Shown: one piece after another, positions 6,376-12,878 of the stretch | How the letters are laid out: each line of letters starts with the position of its first letter | How positions within the stretch are numbered: position 1 is the stretch's first letter | NCBI GenBank assembly: GCA_001804205.1 | Contig: MHFM01000075.1 | Location: 1-13,775, forward strand | Reading direction: 5' to 3' | Length of the DNA: 13,775 bases | Origin: Omnitrophica bacterium RIFCSPLOWO2_01_FULL_45_10b | GTDB taxonomy: Bacteria > Omnitrophota > Omnitrophia > Omnitrophales > Danuiimicrobiaceae | Notes under the pieces: model-generated | Seen by the model: the letters and a program-made list of their open reading frames with translations, nothing else | Told to the model about the DNA's origin: nothing | Databases searched by the model: none | Position numbers and translations under genes: made by a program

Positions 6376-7425
6376 ATGAAACAAAAACCTGAACGAACAC
6401 CTTATGCGCTCAAAAGCGAAGAATTGAATCACGAGATTCAAAAATTAATCGCCAAAGCCGGCCAAACCCCAGATGTTGATTTGTTGACGCAAATGATTAC
6501 CACTGTTTTGAAACTCCAGGATGAAAAGGTGGATCGGGGAGACTTGAAGATGTTAAATACAACGCTTAAAGAATTGCGTTGGGCCTTTCGCGTCTACAGG
6601 CCTTACCGTTCGGTGCGGAAAGTAAGTATTTTTGGTTCCGCAAGGACTCCGAAGCACCAGTCTTCATATCAGGCGGCAAAACAATTTGGAAAACTGATGG
6701 CCAAAAGCAGTTGGATGGTGATCACCGGCGGGGCGAGCGGAATTATGCACGCAGGCAATGAAGGTGCGGGCCCCGAATCCAGTTTTGGGGCCAATATCGT
6801 GCTTCCTTTTGAACAAGCGGCTAACCCTGTGATTGCCAGCGACCGAAAATTAATTAATTTTAAATATTTTTTCACGCGCAAACTCATTTTCGTTAAAGAA
6901 TCAGATGCGATCTGTCTTTTCCCGGGAGGTTTCGGAACTTTAGATGAAGGTTTTGAGGCGCTGACGTTGATTCAAACCGGAAAAATGATGCCGCGGCCGA
7001 TTGTGTTGGTAGAAACCGGGCCCGGCAGTTATTGGCGGACTTGGCTTGTGTTCGTCAAGCGCTCGCTTCTTAGGGAAAAAATGATTGATGAAGCAGATAT
7101 GAATTTGTTTCAGATTGCTAAAAATCCTCAGCAAGCATGTGAAATCATCCTCGATTTTTACAAAATTTACCATTCGATGCGTTTTGTGGGAGAAAATTTG
7201 GTGATTCGATTGCAGAAAAAACTTAGTCCCAAAGCGGTGGAAGAATTGAATCTGGATTTTAAGGATATTATCGTGAAGGGCAAGATCCAGCCTTCCAAAA
7301 CCCTTGCCGCGGAAGCGACCGAACCGGAAATTTCCCATTTGCCGCGCCTGGTCATGAAATTTGACCGAAGAAGCTACGGCCGTCTCAAACAGATGATCGA
7401 CGTCATTAACGACGAGGGCGAATAA
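6376..7425 (+). CDS. LOG-family protein (TIGR00730-like nucleotide phosphoribohydrolase fold) with C-terminal extension
   Basis: LOG-family enzymes cleave nucleoside 5'-monophosphates to free base and ribose 5-phosphate; plant members activate cytokinins and bacterial ones are often misannotated as lysine decarboxylase. The Rossmann core starts at VSIFGSAR (83-90), carries TGGASGIMHAGNEGA (117-131) and the catalytic signature PGGFGTLDEGFEAL (183-196). At 349 residues it exceeds the usual 180-250: about 80 residues precede the core, including a helical segment, and residues about 265-349 add a further domain (LVIRLQKKLSPKAVEELNL and a KFDRRSYGRLK patch). The base substrate cannot be read from sequence. 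It follows the ssrA terminator and has its own weak AAGG upstream. tRNA-Val(TAC) begins 7 nt after its stop. Confidence 0.85.
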   Translation: MKQKPERTPYALKSEELNHEIQKLIAKAGQTPDVDLLTQMITTVLKLQDEKVDRGDLKMLNTTLKELRWAFRVYRPYRSVRKVSIFGSARTPKHQSSYQAAKQFGKLMAKSSWMVITGGASGIMHAGNEGAGPESSFGANIVLPFEQAANPVIASDRKLINFKYFFTRKLIFVKESDAICLFPGGFGTLDEGFEALTLIQTGKMMPRPIVLVETGPGSYWRTWLVFVKRSLLREKMIDEADMNLFQIAKNPQQACEIILDFYKIYHSMRFVGENLVIRLQKKLSPKAVEELNLDFKDIIVKGKIQPSKTLAAEATEPEISHLPRLVMKFDRRSYGRLKQMIDVINDEGE

Positions 7426-7432
7426 TTTTTAA

Positions 7433-7506
7433 GGGCGGTTAGCTCAGTTGGTTAGAGCATTCGGCTTACATCCGAAAGGTCAGAGGTTCGAGCCCTCTAC
7501 CGCCCA
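7433..7506 (+). tRNA. tRNA-Val(TAC)
   Basis: Acceptor GGGCGGT/ACCGCCC, D arm GCTC..GAGC, anticodon stem TTCGG/CCGAA with loop CTTACAT (anticodon TAC), T arm AGAGG-TTCGAGC-CCTCT, discriminator A, and encoded CCA at 7507-7509. The permease start codon lies only 6 nt beyond CCA. Confidence 0.96.
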
Positions 7507-7515
7507 CCATTTTGC

Positions 7516-8850
7516 ATGATATCAGATCAATTAAAACGCGAGCTCAAGTTCTGGGATTCCATCGCCATTACCGTTGGAATTGTCATTGGCGTTGGCATTT
7601 TTCGCGTTCCCACAGAGGTTGCCAAATATATCGGTTCACCTTCTTTAATCCTCTTGGCCTGGCTTTTGGGCGGAGCAATTTCTATTTTAGGTGTGCTGTG
7701 TTATGCCGAATTGTCTTCTCGTTTTCCTGAAACAGGGGGCACTTATGTATTTTTACGGGAGGCCTACGGCGAGTTCGTCGGCTTTTTATATGGCTGGGCG
7801 GAATTTGCGATTAATCGGGCCGCAACGATTGCCGCGGTTGCTTATATTTTTGCCGCTTATTTGAAAAGCGCCGTGCCATTCGGGCTTCCGGGTGAAAAAT
7901 GGTTAGCGTTTGGAATTATTTTTCTGCTTACGCTGGTGAATGGAATAGGAGTTCACGTCGGAGTTAGAGTTCAGCATGTGTTAAGTTTTTTTAAAGCAGC
8001 GTCCCTCCTCGTGATGACAGGCTTAATTTTTTGGTTTGCTAAAGCCGTAACCCCCACGCCGTCTTTTTTTTCCGTTTCAGAAATTAATTTAGGCAGTGTT
8101 GGGCATTTTGCGCCTGCGATGGTGGCGATTCTTTGGACGTTTGGCGGCTGGCATGAAAGCACATTTATGTCGGGAGAATTTCGTGATACAAAAAAAGAGC
8201 TGCCGCGGGCTCTAATCATTAGCGGTTTAATGATTACCGGACTTTATTTTTTAATCAACGCAGCTTATTTAAAGGCGCTTTCCCCAGATCAAATGGTTCA
8301 AAGTAAAGCGATTGCCGCTGATGTTTTGAAGAAACTTTTTGGTGAAACCGGTAAGTTGGCCATGACGGCCATTGTTTTAATGTCTTCTTTAGGAGCGCTT
8401 AATTCTAACATTCTTACGGGCGGGCGAATTCCTTTTTCGGTAGCGCAAAACTCTCCCCGCTTAAAGTGGTTGGGGAAAGTTGACAGCCGTTTTCATACGC
8501 CGCTTCGCTCACTTGTGTTGAATGGAATATGGGCTTGCGTTTTGGTTCTTTGGGGAAATTTTGAACAGATATTATTTTTTAACGCTTTTGAAATTTGGCT
8601 CTTTTTTATTTTGGTGGGTGTGAGTGTGTTTATTTTAAGGCGCAAGAATAACGCGCATAGTGGATTTTCAATGGTGGGTTATCCTTTCGTTCCTATTCTT
8701 TTTACCTTGGTCTCATTCTGGTTGTGTTGGACAACAATTCAACATGCTCCCCGGGAGGCATTTATCGGTTTTGTTATTATTTTAATCGGTGGGCCACTTT
8801 ATTTTCTGGCCAAACACTCCTTTTCTCCTCCTTATAAATCAATTGTCTAG
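7516..8850 (+). CDS. APC-superfamily amino acid permease
   Basis: Integral membrane amino acid transporter or exchanger of about 12 helices, close in style to SteT/LAT-type proteins. Helix 1 carries the unwound-helix motif GIVIGVGIFRVP (21-32). The APC signature follows as CYAELSSRFPETGGTYVFLREAYG (62-85, shown in part: YAELSSRFPETGG). Helix 6 has WTFGGWHE then FMSGEFRDTKKELPRAL, as in substrate-binding helix 6 and the loop of this family. Length 444 is normal. No Shine-Dalgarno is possible in the 6-nt gap to tRNA-Val CCA, so the mRNA may start at or near the tRNA 3' end after processing. Substrate cannot be assigned. The 3' end overlaps the likely tRNA-Asp promoter. Confidence 0.92.
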   Translation: MISDQLKRELKFWDSIAITVGIVIGVGIFRVPTEVAKYIGSPSLILLAWLLGGAISILGVLCYAELSSRFPETGGTYVFLREAYGEFVGFLYGWAEFAINRAATIAAVAYIFAAYLKSAVPFGLPGEKWLAFGIIFLLTLVNGIGVHVGVRVQHVLSFFKAASLLVMTGLIFWFAKAVTPTPSFFSVSEINLGSVGHFAPAMVAILWTFGGWHESTFMSGEFRDTKKELPRALIISGLMITGLYFLINAAYLKALSPDQMVQSKAIAADVLKKLFGETGKLAMTAIVLMSSLGALNSNILTGGRIPFSVAQNSPRLKWLGKVDSRFHTPLRSLVLNGIWACVLVLWGNFEQILFFNAFEIWLFFILVGVSVFILRRKNNAHSGFSMVGYPFVPILFTLVSFWLCWTTIQHAPREAFIGFVIILIGGPLYFLAKHSFSPPYKSIV

Positions 8851-8871
8851 GGCCGGTTTTTTGGCTATACT
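8843..8871 (+). promoter_or_regulatory. sigma70-type promoter for tRNA-Asp
   Basis: TTGTCT (8843-8848), 17-nt spacer, TATACT (8866-8871), 14 nt before the tRNA 5' end. The -35 box overlaps the last codons of the permease gene. Confidence 0.6.
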
Positions 8872-8885
8872 TGCCACATTTCAAG

Positions 8886-8959
8886 GGGGGCGTAGCTCAA
8901 CTGGTTAGAGCATCAGATTGTCGATCTGAGGGTTGCGGGTTCAAGTCCCGTCGCTCCCG
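8886..8959 (+). tRNA. tRNA-Asp(GTC)
   Basis: Acceptor GGGGGCG/CGCTCCC (one G-U), D arm GCTC..GAGC, anticodon stem TCAGA/TCTGA with loop TTGTCGA (anticodon GTC), T arm GCGGG-TTCAAGT-CCCGT, discriminator G as expected for Asp, encoded CCA at 8960-8962. The tRNA 3' end sequence is then repeated three more times downstream. Confidence 0.96.
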
Positions 8960-9234
8960 CCATCACCTTTATTAATAAAAAGAAAGGTGAAGTGATGACT
9001 GTCGCTAAGAAGGAAGATAGTCCCGAGCGAAGCGAGGGGCAAGTCCCGTCGCTCCCGATTATCCTTTAAATTTTTTATCGAAAATCGGGACAACCCTGAT
9101 TTCTCCCATAGTCATTCATCGAAATCAGGGTCGCTCCCGAATTACCTTTAATAGAACAAACGTTGGTTCATTAAAATTCGGGACAATCCCAATTTCTCCC
9201 AAGGCAATTAATCGAAATTGGGATGCTCCCGCCA
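8960..9234. repeat. tandem array of three two-hairpin modules (C1-C3) after tRNA-Asp
   Basis: The tRNA 3' end GTCGCTCCCG (8950-8959) recurs at 9048-9057 and 9130-9139, and as GATGCTCCCG at 9222-9231 followed by CCA. This gives units of 98, 82 and 92 nt. The first copy is longer: CAAGTCCCGTCGCTCCCG, 18 nt, at 8942-8959 and 9040-9057. Perfect stems: TCACCTTT 8963-8970/8983-8990; TCCCGATT 9053-9060/9083-9090; CCCTGATTTC 9094-9103/9121-9130; TCCCGAAT 9135-9142/9176-9183 with inner TTTAAT and GAAC stems; ATCCCAATTTC 9186-9196/9214-9224. In C2 and C3 the first stem uses the duplicated tRNA end TCCCG as its 5' arm. A T6 run after the final CCA could end transcription. I see no ORF in this stretch. 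Confidence 0.85.
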
Positions 9235-9261
9235 TTTTTTAAGCTGTAATTCGGAAGTCGG

Positions 9262-9581
9262 TTGGCCGAGTTTTTGGTTCCGTTAGCAATTTGGTTAGCA
9301 CTAGCAAAAAAGACATTGGAATACCATGCAGCGTTCTTTACTTATTCAGCACGGCTGTTAAACCAGATAATGCCTGGTCGAGATCCAAAGAAAGACAAAC
9401 TCCAAAAAGACAGTGACCTAATTGATATGGCTGAACTCTGCCGTTCTACACCACTTAGCAGTGGCTATTTTTACGAGCTGATAGTGAGAGGCGCCTTGGC
9501 TTCCCGGTCTATCGCTTCGGGAGGGCTGTCAGATTTAAGCGGTCTGACGTAAACGCTTGGATTGAATTTAGGAAAGTATAG
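9262..9581 (+). pseudogene. frameshifted excisionase-like HTH_17 DNA-binding protein
   Basis: The first frame (TTG 9262, or ATG 9370) reads DLIDMAELCRSTPLSS, then GYFYELIVRGAL, the helix-turn-helix half of a MerR/excisionase-type domain. At about 9495-9501 the reading shifts by -1. From 9501 the other frame gives FPVYRFGRAVRFKRSDVNAW and then IEFRKV with stop TAG at 9579-9581, which is the wing and final helix of the same domain (compare the family pattern RIGRRLRFRRSDLDAW). The unshifted frame ends 28 nt earlier with unrelated residues. No slippery heptamer is visible, so mutation is more likely than programmed shifting. The N-terminal part (9262-9369) matches nothing I know. Such proteins are common on integrated elements, which fits the tRNA-adjacent position. 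Confidence 0.7.
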
Positions 9582-9594
9582 AAGTTTTTTTTGC

Positions 9595-9622
9595 TTGCAT
9601 TTGGCAGATTGTTGGTTATAAT
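9595..9622 (+). promoter_or_regulatory. promoter of the AIPR-like gene
   Basis: Perfect -10 TATAAT (9617-9622). The -35 candidate TTGCAT (9595-9600) is weak, at 16-nt spacing. Transcription would start near 9629, just where the structured leader begins. Confidence 0.55.
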
Positions 9623-9629
9623 ACGTTCA

Positions 9630-9720
9630 AACCTAGTCAATGGGCTAGGTTAACATCAAGGCTATGTTGGCGAAGCCAATAGCCCCAAAAGAGTTTCGCT
9701 AAGCGGTGACGCTTCGGAAC
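9630..9720 (+). ncRNA. structured 5' leader of the AIPR-like gene (three hairpins)
   Basis: H1: AACCTAG (9630-9636) / CTAGGTT (9645-9651). H2: GGCTA (9660-9664) / TAGCC (9680-9684), then a TG bulge and TTGGC (9667-9671) / GCCAA (9675-9679) with loop GAA. H3: GTTTCG (9693-9698) / CGGAAC (9715-9720), CT bulge, AAGCG (9701-9705) / CGCTT (9710-9714) closed by GTGA, a GNRA tetraloop. H2 and H3 share the design of two stems with a 2-nt 5' bulge. The AGGAG ribosome-binding site follows 4 nt after H3. I cannot assign it to a known RNA class. Confidence 0.6.
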
Positions 9721-9736
9721 AAAAAGGAGAATGACA

Positions 9737-10936
9737 ATGAGTTTACTCAAAGCAAGTTGTATCTACTTTGTACGCCTACCGAATCCATTTCAAGAATCAA
9801 AAAACATCAAAAATTATTTTGCTGTTGTTAACGTAAAAGATGTTTTTGATTTCTCAGAATGGCGAACCCTGAATGTCCGTGATCCCAAGGAACATGGCAT
9901 TGTACCTGATGCCATTCGAGATTCATTACGTGAAAATGAATTGTTTTTCATTATGAATCGAGGAATTACGGTCACTGCTGAGTCTGCACAATTCGATAAC
10001 CAAAAAAATCTGTTGACCCTTGAGTTTGTTGACAAACAACTGCATGGTTTGCTCGACGGGGGTCACACATTTTTACAAATTCAGCACTATCTCGAATCTT
10101 TAGGACAACAACCATTGTCCAATCAGTATATCAAGATAGAGATTATTACTGGTTTGGATAGGGACCAGGTTATTGATGTTGTCGAAGCGAGGAACACGTC
10201 AAATCAGGTTAAGCAAACTTCTCTGGAAGAACTGAGGGGAACGTTCAACAAATTGCAAGACGCCCTTAAAAAAGAGCGATATTCAGGGCTGATTGCGTAC
10301 AAGGAAACGGAAATGATGAAGGGTGATGATGGGGGGTTGGTTTCAAAACCCATTTCCGTTTTGGATATTTTGACTTGTCTGATTTGTTTTGACGTGGATG
10401 AATTTAGCGACCAAAAACACCCCCACAATATGGCAACGCATAAGAATGCCGTACTGGAACACTTCGCAGCTTATAAGGATTCTGGAAGGTGGGATGCATA
10501 TTACCCGCTTTTGCCGGATATGTTAAGGCTATGGGATGCGACGTGGAAATATTTTCAAGAATGTTATAACAGCACTGGCGGTAAATTCAAGAAATGGAAC
10601 TGGGTGAAGGAACATCCTCGTAAAAAGAAAGCGCTACATTTCTTGGGCGGTGATGTTGATTATTCTTTTCCCGAAAGCATCCGACTCCCGATGTTTGCGG
10701 CATTTCGGAGCGCTATTGAAAAGAGAAATGGCGCTTTTCATTGGAAAGAGGGTTTTGAGCCGATAGAATTTTTTCACAAGGTGGCGGGACCTCGGCTCAC
10801 AAAGACAGTTGTGGATGCCCTTGGTGAGGCGAAGGATGTAACACGAATGACTCGCACCGAAAGTGTTTGGGCGATGTGTTACATGGCTGTCGAAAACTTC
10901 CTTATGAAGGAGGCCGTCGGAAGCAGTGCAAGGTAA
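9737..10936 (+). CDS. AIPR-like (abortive infection phage resistance) protein
   Basis: 399-residue protein resembling the AIPR family (PF10592), whose founding member was linked to abortive phage infection; no biochemical role is certain. Visible family features, numbered from 9737: FIMNRGITVTAES (71-83), HGLLDGGHTFLQI (103-115) where AIPR members usually have NGGQT and DndB-type proteins DGQHR, and VVEARNTSNQVKQTSLEELR (148-167). The C-terminal half (about 170-399) is not recognised. Start choice: AGGAG (9725-9729) is 7 nt before ATG 9737 and only 1 nt before ATG 9731, so 9737 is preferred. It forms a single-gene unit with promoter, structured leader and terminator. It sits next to the HTH remnant and tRNA-Asp, an island-like setting. 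A role in phage defence is inferred from family and context only. Confidence 0.72.
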   Translation: MSLLKASCIYFVRLPNPFQESKNIKNYFAVVNVKDVFDFSEWRTLNVRDPKEHGIVPDAIRDSLRENELFFIMNRGITVTAESAQFDNQKNLLTLEFVDKQLHGLLDGGHTFLQIQHYLESLGQQPLSNQYIKIEIITGLDRDQVIDVVEARNTSNQVKQTSLEELRGTFNKLQDALKKERYSGLIAYKETEMMKGDDGGLVSKPISVLDILTCLICFDVDEFSDQKHPHNMATHKNAVLEHFAAYKDSGRWDAYYPLLPDMLRLWDATWKYFQECYNSTGGKFKKWNWVKEHPRKKKALHFLGGDVDYSFPESIRLPMFAAFRSAIEKRNGAFHWKEGFEPIEFFHKVAGPRLTKTVVDALGEAKDVTRMTRTESVWAMCYMAVENFLMKEAVGSSAR

Positions 10937-10958
10937 TCACGCTTTGGTGTTGCAAAGG

Positions 10959-11001
10959 AAAGGGCCGTTGGAATTACTTTCTGACGGCTCTTTTGCTTTT
11001 T
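10959..11001 (+). terminator. rho-independent terminator of the AIPR-like gene
   Basis: Stem AAAGGGCCGT (10959-10968) / ACGGCTCTTT (10984-10993), 10 bp with one G-U, followed by TTTTGCTTTTT. It lies 22 nt after the stop codon. Confidence 0.75.
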
Positions 11002-11257
11002 ATAACTACCCAAGCATTTTATGTTAGCACAAAATGTTAGCAGTCTTGTGAGCAGTTGGAGACCTATAAAAATGTATAATTTGCTTGCAAAAAAACTTGA
11101 TGAACAAGTAAGTTTTGATGTTGTTATCCATCGTTGGTTAGCGGATGAATGGTATAAACTCGAAAACGCTTCAGTAAGAACAATACGAAAATGGCATACC
11201 GGTTCTCTGATGGACATGTTAAAAGCTATCCCTGCCACATATCTCACATTCTTGACC
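11002..11257. other. intergenic stretch without a recognisable gene
   Basis: An open frame from ATG 11021 runs to 11302 (93 codons, or from ATG 11072) but crosses the ubiD promoter and start, has no Shine-Dalgarno and matches nothing I recognise. Its central part (VIHRWLADEWYKLENASVRT) looks protein-like, so this may be the remains of a small island gene. This is probably where the accessory segment meets the backbone. I found no copy of the tRNA-Asp end here that would mark an attachment site. Confidence 0.35.
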
Positions 11258-11286
11258 TTGCACTCCATCGAAATCCCTATTATAAT
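11258..11286 (+). promoter_or_regulatory. promoter for ubiD giving a near-leaderless mRNA
   Basis: TTGCAC (11258-11263), exactly 17-nt spacer, perfect TATAAT (11281-11286). Expected transcription start is about 11292-11294, only 5-7 nt before ATG 11299. Confidence 0.6.
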
Positions 11287-11298
11287 GAAGCACTTACG

Positions 11299-12780
11299 AT
11301 GAGCATTACCCTGTCTGCCCCAACTCATCCCAAAGCCCGTTACCGGGATTTACGCCAATTCCTGGATCTTCTTCGCCAAGCCGGGGAACTTAAGGAGATT
11401 ACGGCTGAAGTTGACCCTGAGCTTGAAATTACGGAAATCTACGACCGCATCGTCAAAGAAGAAGGCCCCGCGCTTCTATTTAAGAATGTAAAGGATTCAC
11501 CGCTTCCGCTTCTGATTAACTTATTTGGCTCTAAGAAGCGCATGAATCTGCTCCTCGGAGTAATCAGTACCGAAGACGCTGCCAAGCGCATTCATCAATT
11601 TCTTGAGTCAAAACCTCCACAGACCTTCATTGAAAAAATTCAATTTCTCCCAAAATTAAAAGAACTCGATAGCCTTAATTCTAAAACGGTTTCATCCGGT
11701 TTGTGCCAAGAAGTTGTGAGGACGGATGGGCCGATGTTAGATTTGCTTCCCGTTCAAAAATGCTGGCCCAAAGATGGCGGCCGATTCATTACCTTTCCGC
11801 TTGTCATTACGCGCGATCCCGAAACGGGAAAGCGCAATGTAGGGCTTTATCGGATGCATGTATATGATAATCGAACGACCGGCATGCATTGGCAGATCCA
11901 TAAAGACGGTGCGGAACATTATCGGCGCTTAAAGCGCGGCGAACGTCTTGAAGTCGCCTGTGTATTAGGCGCAGATCCAATCCAACTTTTTTCGGCCGCA
12001 TGCCCGCTTCCTTATGGAGTGGATGAATTTGCCCTCGCCGGATTTTTAAAAGGCGAATCAGTCAAATTAGTCCGCGGAAAAACCATTGATTTAGAAGTTC
12101 CAGCTGATGCCGAAATTGTGCTTGAGGGGTACGTAGAAGCAGGCGAGATGCGCCTTGAAGGGCCGTTTGGCGATCACACCGGATTTTATTCGCGCGCCAA
12201 AGATTTCCCCGTATTTCATATAACGGCAATGACGCATCGGCGCGATCCGATTTATCTTTCTACTGTGGTAGGCCGCCCGCCGATGGAAGACTGTTACATG
12301 GGCAAAGCGATTGAGCGTACTTTTCTTCCGGTCATTCAAAAACAACTTCCCGAAATTGTGGATATCAATCTTCCTTGGGAAGGTTGTTTCCATAATTGCC
12401 TTATTGTTTCGATTCGAAAAAGTTATCCTCATCAAGCGAGAAAAGTGATCAGCGCGATTTGGGGTTTGGGCCAAATGATGTTTTCGCGCTCAATTCTTAT
12501 ATTTGACCACGATTGCAATATTCAAGATTTAAAGGAAGTGGCTTGGCGCGCGTTTAATAATGTAGATCCCAAGCGTGATATGGTTTTTAGCGAAGGCCCG
12601 ATCGATGAACTTGATCATTCGGCCAATCAGGATTTCTTTGGCTCCAAAGTCGGAATTGATTGCACACGCAAGCTACCCGATGAGGGGATGCAGCGCCCTT
12701 GGCCGGAAGATATGGTGATGAGCGAGGAAGTTAAAGATTTGGTAACTAAACGTTGGAACGAATACGGATTCTCCAAATAA
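11299..12780 (+). CDS. ubiD: UbiD-family prenylated-FMN-dependent decarboxylase (MqnL-like candidate)
   Basis: UbiD enzymes decarboxylate aromatic acids with a prenylated FMN cofactor made by UbiX; in the futalosine route the UbiD-like MqnL acts late in menaquinone synthesis. The 493-residue length from ATG 11299 equals the family norm. Cofactor and catalytic motifs: RNVGLYR (179-185; Asn180 and Arg185 correspond to Fdc1 Asn168 and Arg173), MHWQIHKDG (196-204), and GEMRLEGPFGDHTG (282-295; Glu283 and Glu288, spaced like Fdc1 Glu277/Glu282). VVGRPPMED (323-331) is also typical. The frame is open upstream to ATG 11191, but that extension covers the promoter and has no family match. No SD precedes 11299; see the promoter entry. 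It is followed by a palindrome, ubiA and ubiX. Confidence 0.92.
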   Translation: MSITLSAPTHPKARYRDLRQFLDLLRQAGELKEITAEVDPELEITEIYDRIVKEEGPALLFKNVKDSPLPLLINLFGSKKRMNLLLGVISTEDAAKRIHQFLESKPPQTFIEKIQFLPKLKELDSLNSKTVSSGLCQEVVRTDGPMLDLLPVQKCWPKDGGRFITFPLVITRDPETGKRNVGLYRMHVYDNRTTGMHWQIHKDGAEHYRRLKRGERLEVACVLGADPIQLFSAACPLPYGVDEFALAGFLKGESVKLVRGKTIDLEVPADAEIVLEGYVEAGEMRLEGPFGDHTGFYSRAKDFPVFHITAMTHRRDPIYLSTVVGRPPMEDCYMGKAIERTFLPVIQKQLPEIVDINLPWEGCFHNCLIVSIRKSYPHQARKVISAIWGLGQMMFSRSILIFDHDCNIQDLKEVAWRAFNNVDPKRDMVFSEGPIDELDHSANQDFFGSKVGIDCTRKLPDEGMQRPWPEDMVMSEEVKDLVTKRWNEYGFSK

Positions 12781-12781
12781 T

Positions 12782-12860
12782 CCGTCATTGCGAGGACTGC
12801 CGCCGAAGGCGGCGGGACGAAGCAATCTCAGAGATTGCTTCGCTTCGCTCGCAATGACGG
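12782..12860. repeat. dispersed three-stem palindrome between ubiD and ubiA
   Basis: Outer stem CCGTCATTGCGAG (12782-12794) / CTCGCAATGACGG (12848-12860), 13 bp perfect. It encloses two hairpins: GCCGCC-GAA-GGCGGC (12799-12813) and GAAGCAATCTC/GAGATTGCTTC (12819-12841). The GTCATTGCGAG..GAAGCAATCTC type is a widely seen bacterial dispersed repeat that often yields spurious ASEAKQS-type translations. It lies inside a probable operon and has no T-run. Confidence 0.85.
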
Positions 12861-12878
12861 CTGTGGTGAACAAATAAT

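Noticed and set aside
4946..9231. Integron attC sites
   Set aside because: attC-like structure was considered because stems vary while pairing is kept, but no GTTRRRY core sites, cassettes or integrase are seen.
8942..9234. Possible CRISPR array after tRNA-Asp
   Set aside because: The repeated word is the tRNA 3' end, only about 10 nt, spacing varies (98, 82, 92) and the intervening sequences are hairpins related to one another, not unique spacers.
9485..9505. Programmed -1 frameshift in the HTH gene
   Set aside because: No X XXY YYZ slippery site or downstream stem is evident; mutation or sequencing error is simpler.
11191..11298. N-terminal extension of ubiD from ATG 11191
   Set aside because: The 36 extra residues match no UbiD N-terminus, and a consensus -35/-10 pair lies inside them.
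9231..11300. att duplication of the tRNA-Asp 3' end marking an integrated element
   Set aside because: No good second copy of GCTCCCGCCA or the T-arm was found near the right side of the island; the weak ATCCCTGCCA at about 11228 is not convincing.
11021..11302. Small gene before ubiD
   Set aside because: No ribosome-binding site, no recognisable domain, and it overlaps the ubiD promoter and start; kept only as a possible remnant.
12673..12873. Reverse-strand protein with VIASEAKQS
   Set aside because: This is the well-known spurious translation of the dispersed palindrome at 12782-12860.
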